This document shows, piece by piece, positions 60,495-64,000 of a DNA stretch of 64,000 bases (position 1 is the stretch's first letter; each line of letters begins with the position of its first letter). Both the position numbers and the translations under genes were made by a program. The stretch comes from Bacteroidota bacterium (GTDB taxonomy: Bacteria > Bacteroidota > Bacteroidia > Bacteroidales > UBA12077), in the NCBI GenBank assembly GCA_020444275.1, contig JAHLLG010000003.1, positions 186,001 through 250,000 of the forward strand, read 5' to 3'. The notes under the pieces were generated by a model. The model saw nothing but the letters and a program-made list of their open reading frames with translations, was not told where the DNA came from and searched no databases.

Positions 60495-60505
60495 TTTAAA
60501 TGTGA

Positions 60506-61651
60506 TTATTTATCTATCCAAAAGTCTGGTTTTTCAATTGTACCACTTTTGCTTGTGCAGTCTAAACAACCTCCATAAACTGTACCTGGGTAACCTTCTT
60601 CTGAAATAACATAGTAATTAGATATGGGATTATCCAGGTCATAATTCACAAAACATATTGTGTAATAAAAAGGTGCACTGGGCTTATCTACAAATATTCT
60701 TGTTTGGTCAACAGTTGCGACAGTAAAATATCCATAAACTTCTTCATCTGGGTTATTTATATTTTTTAAATTACCAATAATCTTAAACGGTTGATTAGCT
60801 ACTAAAAAATTATCATTAGAACTTTGGTCTTGAATTTTTTTCCAGAATGAGTATGTTTCTTCAGTTATAGAGTATTGATTAACAAGTAAGCTATATCGTT
60901 TTTGCAATTTTCGAGTATCTGTTCCAACAAATAGTATAGGTTGTTTTGATATTTGTGGTGTACTTAAATTGTCGGTTGTTCCGGTAACAACATATCCTGA
61001 ATTTTGTGTTTTCCAACACCAATATACATCACTAAAAATATCACTGGTATCTATTCCTATTTCTAGAAATTCACCCCATTTATTATACATACCATGAAGT
61101 TTATAATCTGCATGATACTGATAGGTTTCTGTCATGTTCCAGAGGAAATAGTTCTCTTCAACTGAGGATTGTTCTGTTGAAATGGAAAATTTATATCCTG
61201 GTAATCCGTGCGCATAATCTGGATCTTCAAGAGTTGTAAATTCTGCGTAAACTGAATCTATATCAACTGGGTCGTTCATCAGTTGAGGATCTGTTTTATA
61301 TTCATTTCCATTTGGGGTTTTTACATATAAGCTATATGTATTGCCAGGTATCCCAATAAAATCATCGGGTGATGAAGTATAAACACCAGGTTCCATTTCA
61401 GATAAGTCCATTCTATTATTTTCATTTTCAATTATAGAAACCTCACAATTTTCAACAGTTGCAAATTCAGGAAAATCAACCGGACTTGAATATGATATTT
61501 TTATTGTACAAGGTTCATTCTTATTAGTAAGTATGCCATCAATTACAAGTTTAGGTTGATAACCACTCGATTTAAATAAGATTTCTTCTTTACAACCTAT
61601 TAGCTTTAGGATGATAATAATAAATAAAAATGCATAGCTAATTTTTTTCAT
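60506..61651 (-). CDS. DUF4249 lipoprotein, array copy 3
   Basis: A 381-residue member with lipobox KLIGC (C20). It is very similar to copy 4: PCTIKISYSSPVDFPEFA, VSIIENEN, GNEYKTDPQ, QSSNDNFLVANQPFKI and the C-terminal CLDCTSKSG ... KPDFWIDK are shared almost residue for residue. This pair is clearly a recent duplication, with divergence concentrated around the variable region near residue 345. Confidence 0.88.
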   Translation of the reverse strand: MKKISYAFLFIIIILKLIGCKEEILFKSSGYQPKLVIDGILTNKNEPCTIKISYSSPVDFPEFATVENCEVSIIENENNRMDLSEMEPGVYTSSPDDFIGIPGNTYSLYVKTPNGNEYKTDPQLMNDPVDIDSVYAEFTTLEDPDYAHGLPGYKFSISTEQSSVEENYFLWNMTETYQYHADYKLHGMYNKWGEFLEIGIDTSDIFSDVYWCWKTQNSGYVVTGTTDNLSTPQISKQPILFVGTDTRKLQKRYSLLVNQYSITEETYSFWKKIQDQSSNDNFLVANQPFKIIGNLKNINNPDEEVYGYFTVATVDQTRIFVDKPSAPFYYTICFVNYDLDNPISNYYVISEEGYPGTVYGGCLDCTSKSGTIEKPDFWIDK

Positions 61652-61686
61652 AGTAGTGGTTTTAAATTCATTAAAAGTTATAGAAT

Positions 61687-62829
61687 TTATTTATCAATCC
61701 AAAAGTCTGGTTTTATAATATCACCTCCTTTACTGGTGCAGTCCAGGCAACTTTCATAAACAGTTCCTAAACGTCCGTCGTTTGATATAACCCAGAAATT
61801 GGAGACATGAGGTGCTTCATAAGACACAAAACAGCTGATATAATAAAAAGGTGCAATGGCTTCATCTACAAATATTCTTGCTTGGTCAGCAGTTGCAACA
61901 GTGAAATATCCATAAACATCTTCATCCGGATTATTTATGCTTTTTAGATTTCCAACTATTTTAAATGGATGATTGGCAACTAAAAAGTTATCATTAGAGC
62001 TTTGATCTTGAATTTTTTTCCAGTATGAATATGCCTGCTGGTTTATGGTATATTGTTCAACAAGCAAGCTATATCGTTTTTGTAACTTTCTGCTATCTGT
62101 TCCAACAAATAGTATTGGTTGTTTGGTTATTTGAGGTGTACTTAAATTATAAGTTGTTCCGGTAACAATATAACCTGAATTCTGTGTTTTCCAGCACCAA
62201 TAAACATCATTAAAAATGTCATTCATACCTATTCCAACCTTTTGGAATTCGCCCCACTTGTCATACATTCCGTAAAGTATATAATCGGCATGATACTGAT
62301 AGGTTTCTGTCATGTTCCAAAGAAAATAGTTTTCGTTAACTTCGGATTGTTTTGTTGAGATAGAAAATTTATATCCAGGTAAACCATGCACATAATCTTC
62401 ATCATCAAGAGTTGTAAATTCTGCGTATACTGAATCTATATCAACCGGATCTTTCATCCGTTGAGGATCTGTTTTATATTCATTTCCATTTGGGGTTTTA
62501 ACATACAAGCTATATGTATTGCCAGGAATACCAATTAAATCGTCAGGAGATGAAACATAAACACCAGGTTCTATTTCAGATAAGTCCATTCTAGTATTTT
62601 CATTTTCAATTATAGAAACCTCGCAATTTTCAACGGCTGCAAACTCTGGAAAATCAACAGGACTTGAATACGATATTTTGATTGTACAAGGTTCATTCTT
62701 ATTAGTAAGTATACCATCAACAACAACTGTTTGTTGATAATTACTAGATCTAAATAAGATTTCTTCTTTACAGCTTACTAGCTTTAGTATGATTATTAAG
62801 AATGCTAATACATAACTAATTTTTCTCAT
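61687..62829 (-). CDS. DUF4249 lipoprotein, array copy 4
   Basis: A 380-residue near-twin of copy 3 with lipobox KLVSC (C20), GLPGYKFSIST, CWKTQNSGYIVTG, YFTVATADQARIFVDEA and CLDCTSKGG ... KPDFWIDK. The 35-base spacer between copies 3 and 4 and the one upstream of copy 4 share sequence (GTAGTG or GTGATTTTAAATTCA on the plus strand), showing that the duplicated unit included the start region. Confidence 0.88.
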   Translation of the reverse strand: MRKISYVLAFLIIILKLVSCKEEILFRSSNYQQTVVVDGILTNKNEPCTIKISYSSPVDFPEFAAVENCEVSIIENENTRMDLSEIEPGVYVSSPDDLIGIPGNTYSLYVKTPNGNEYKTDPQRMKDPVDIDSVYAEFTTLDDEDYVHGLPGYKFSISTKQSEVNENYFLWNMTETYQYHADYILYGMYDKWGEFQKVGIGMNDIFNDVYWCWKTQNSGYIVTGTTYNLSTPQITKQPILFVGTDSRKLQKRYSLLVEQYTINQQAYSYWKKIQDQSSNDNFLVANHPFKIVGNLKSINNPDEDVYGYFTVATADQARIFVDEAIAPFYYISCFVSYEAPHVSNFWVISNDGRLGTVYESCLDCTSKGGDIIKPDFWIDK

Positions 62830-62868
62830 GGTAGTGATTTTAAATTCACTAAAAGGTATTGAAATTAT

Positions 62869-64000
62869 TTAATCAATCCAAAAGTCAGGTTTATTAATTG
62901 TTCCACCTGCAGTTCTGCAATCAATGCAGTCTGAATCAATTATTCCTTCACCATCATCAGTGGTTGCATAGTAGTGGGGAGGATTCTGTCTGCTGAGAAT
63001 GTCATTTATAGTTTCTTGATCTGTAATAACATAACACTCTGTACAATAAAATGGTTTGTTAGGTCTATTAGCAAATACTCTTTTTTCGTACACTGAACTA
63101 ACTGTAAAATAACCAAAAACTAAGTCATCTTCGTTGTTAGCATTTCTTATATTGCCAATTATGCTATAAGGTTGACTTGCAACTAAGAAATTATCATTTG
63201 AACTTTGTTCTTCAAGTTTTTGCCAATAATAAAAAGCTTGTTCACTTATGGTTAATTGCTTAACTAATAAGCTGTATCTTATGCTTAACTTCTTTGTTTC
63301 TGTTGTAATAAATTCTAAGGGTTGTTTAATGATCTGAGGTGTGGCTAAATTATCTGTTTTTCCTGTATAGATATAATTTACTGGTTGGGTTTTCCAACAG
63401 GTGTATACTTTTTCATTAAAAAATTGTAGCAAGGTATCGTTTCTCTCCTCTTCAAAGACTACAGAATCACCTATAAGTACGGTTCCATATCCCAAAAAGT
63501 AATCAGTTACTTTATAATCATTTTGATATTCATATGTTTCAGTCAGTTGCCAGAGAAAATAGTTGTCTTTGGTAGTTGCTTCTTTACTGGTAATATAAAA
63601 TTGGTACCCTGGAAGGCCATATGTATAATCTTCATGATCTTTAACAAGAAGCTCATAATCAATTGATTCTATTTCAACTGGCTCTTTAATTTCTTGATAA
63701 TCTGTTATATATTCCTGACCTTCAGGTGTTATTACAGATAAAGAATAGCTATTGCCAATTTTACCTTGCATTCCACCAACAGCTGTTTGGTAAACTCCAG
63801 GTTCAATTTCAGTAAGTTCTTCATAATTTTCGGTTGTTCCTGATTTTTCATATATTAAAACAGTACATCCTTGCACCGGTATTTCAGTAAACTCGTTAAC
63901 TGGTGCTGATTTTGAGATTTTTATGGTATAAGGCCCATCTTCATTAGAAATGGTTCCATTGATAACCAGATTTTGCTGATAACTTTCGTTTTTTATAGTA
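62869..64000 (-). CDS. DUF4249 lipoprotein, array copy 5 (N-terminus beyond the window)
   Basis: The frame is open to the right edge and reads NLVINGTISNEDGPYTIKIS at the end nearest the edge, so the signal peptide and lipobox lie outside the window. Inside are CTVLIYEKSG, GLPGYQFYITS, CWKTQPVNYIYTG, SIRYSLLVKQLTI, CYVITDQ and CIDCRTAGG ... KPDFWID. It carries extra residues around ERNDTLLQFF compared with the other copies. A GTG inside the frame (63876) is not the start. An upstream TonB-dependent receptor gene is expected beyond the window. Confidence 0.85.
   Translation of the reverse strand, partial: TIKNESYQQNLVINGTISNEDGPYTIKISKSAPVNEFTEIPVQGCTVLIYEKSGTTENYEELTEIEPGVYQTAVGGMQGKIGNSYSLSVITPEGQEYITDYQEIKEPVEIESIDYELLVKDHEDYTYGLPGYQFYITSKEATTKDNYFLWQLTETYEYQNDYKVTDYFLGYGTVLIGDSVVFEEERNDTLLQFFNEKVYTCWKTQPVNYIYTGKTDNLATPQIIKQPLEFITTETKKLSIRYSLLVKQLTISEQAFYYWQKLEEQSSNDNFLVASQPYSIIGNIRNANNEDDLVFGYFTVSSVYEKRVFANRPNKPFYCTECYVITDQETINDILSRQNPPHYYATTDDGEGIIDSDCIDCRTAGGTINKPDFWID

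Overview
The window is chromosomal DNA of a low-G+C member of the Bacteroidota, most like the marine or anaerobic Bacteroidales/Marinilabiliales side of the phylum. The evidence is promoters with the phylum's TAnnTTTG -7 box (upstream of positions 4006, 8745, 9111 and 48587), few Shine-Dalgarno sequences, and families largely confined to the phylum: DUF4249, DUF6249, DUF3127, a DUF6150-like repeat protein, a GWxTD lipoprotein, and a GG-Bacteroidales type RiPP cassette. No rRNA, tRNA, CRISPR array or intact transposon was seen.

Layout. 1-3843: MacB/MacA-type efflux operon entering from the left edge. 4006-5727: sodium:amino-acid symporter. 5784-13116: SpoIIE-type phosphatase, two 23S rRNA methyltransferases (RlmD, RlmB), an ABC-F protein and a GWxTD lipoprotein. 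13144-13410: broken REP-associated transposase carrying a palindrome that recurs at 23265. 13419-20269: MacB-like permease and three orphan histidine kinases. 20324-23256: DUF6150-like repeat protein, MscS channel and M64 peptidase. 23364-24831: DUF6249 protein divergent from an ECF sigma factor and its putative anti-sigma, sharing a pair of mirror-image ECF promoters.

24952-40322 is the most interesting region. It starts with a second sigma factor, a TPR-bearing anti-sigma-like membrane protein and a periplasmic TPR-CHAT protease. Next come a small GG-motif peptide gene, a second TPR/anti-sigma-like protein, a degenerate soluble histidine kinase and three single-domain LytTR proteins. Then follows a RiPP operon: GG-leader precursor (32554), radical SAM/SPASM maturase, pseudo-radical-SAM partner, C39 peptidase/ABC exporter, four-helix-bundle cassette, HlyD adaptor and acyl-ACP thioesterase. 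Both GG peptide genes are followed by a weak hairpin, an arrangement that would give more precursor than enzyme. I infer one extracytoplasmic-signal-controlled peptide production locus.

40357-43498: DUF3127, cyclophilin and two FKBP isomerases, then MnmD. 43731-44936: subtilisin-like lipoprotein. 44990-49599: a light-response island with a CarH/LitR-type B12-dependent MerR regulator divergent from photolyase and a TIGR01777 reductase, followed by an ECF sigma factor and an SRPBCC protein. 49917-55591: PHP phosphoesterase, DUF2007 protein, polyphosphate kinase, metallophosphoesterase and acyl-CoA synthetase. 55865-64000: one long minus-strand operon with five consecutive DUF4249 lipoproteins (the last cut by the window edge) followed by a large MG2/carboxypeptidase-regulatory/plug-like secreted protein.
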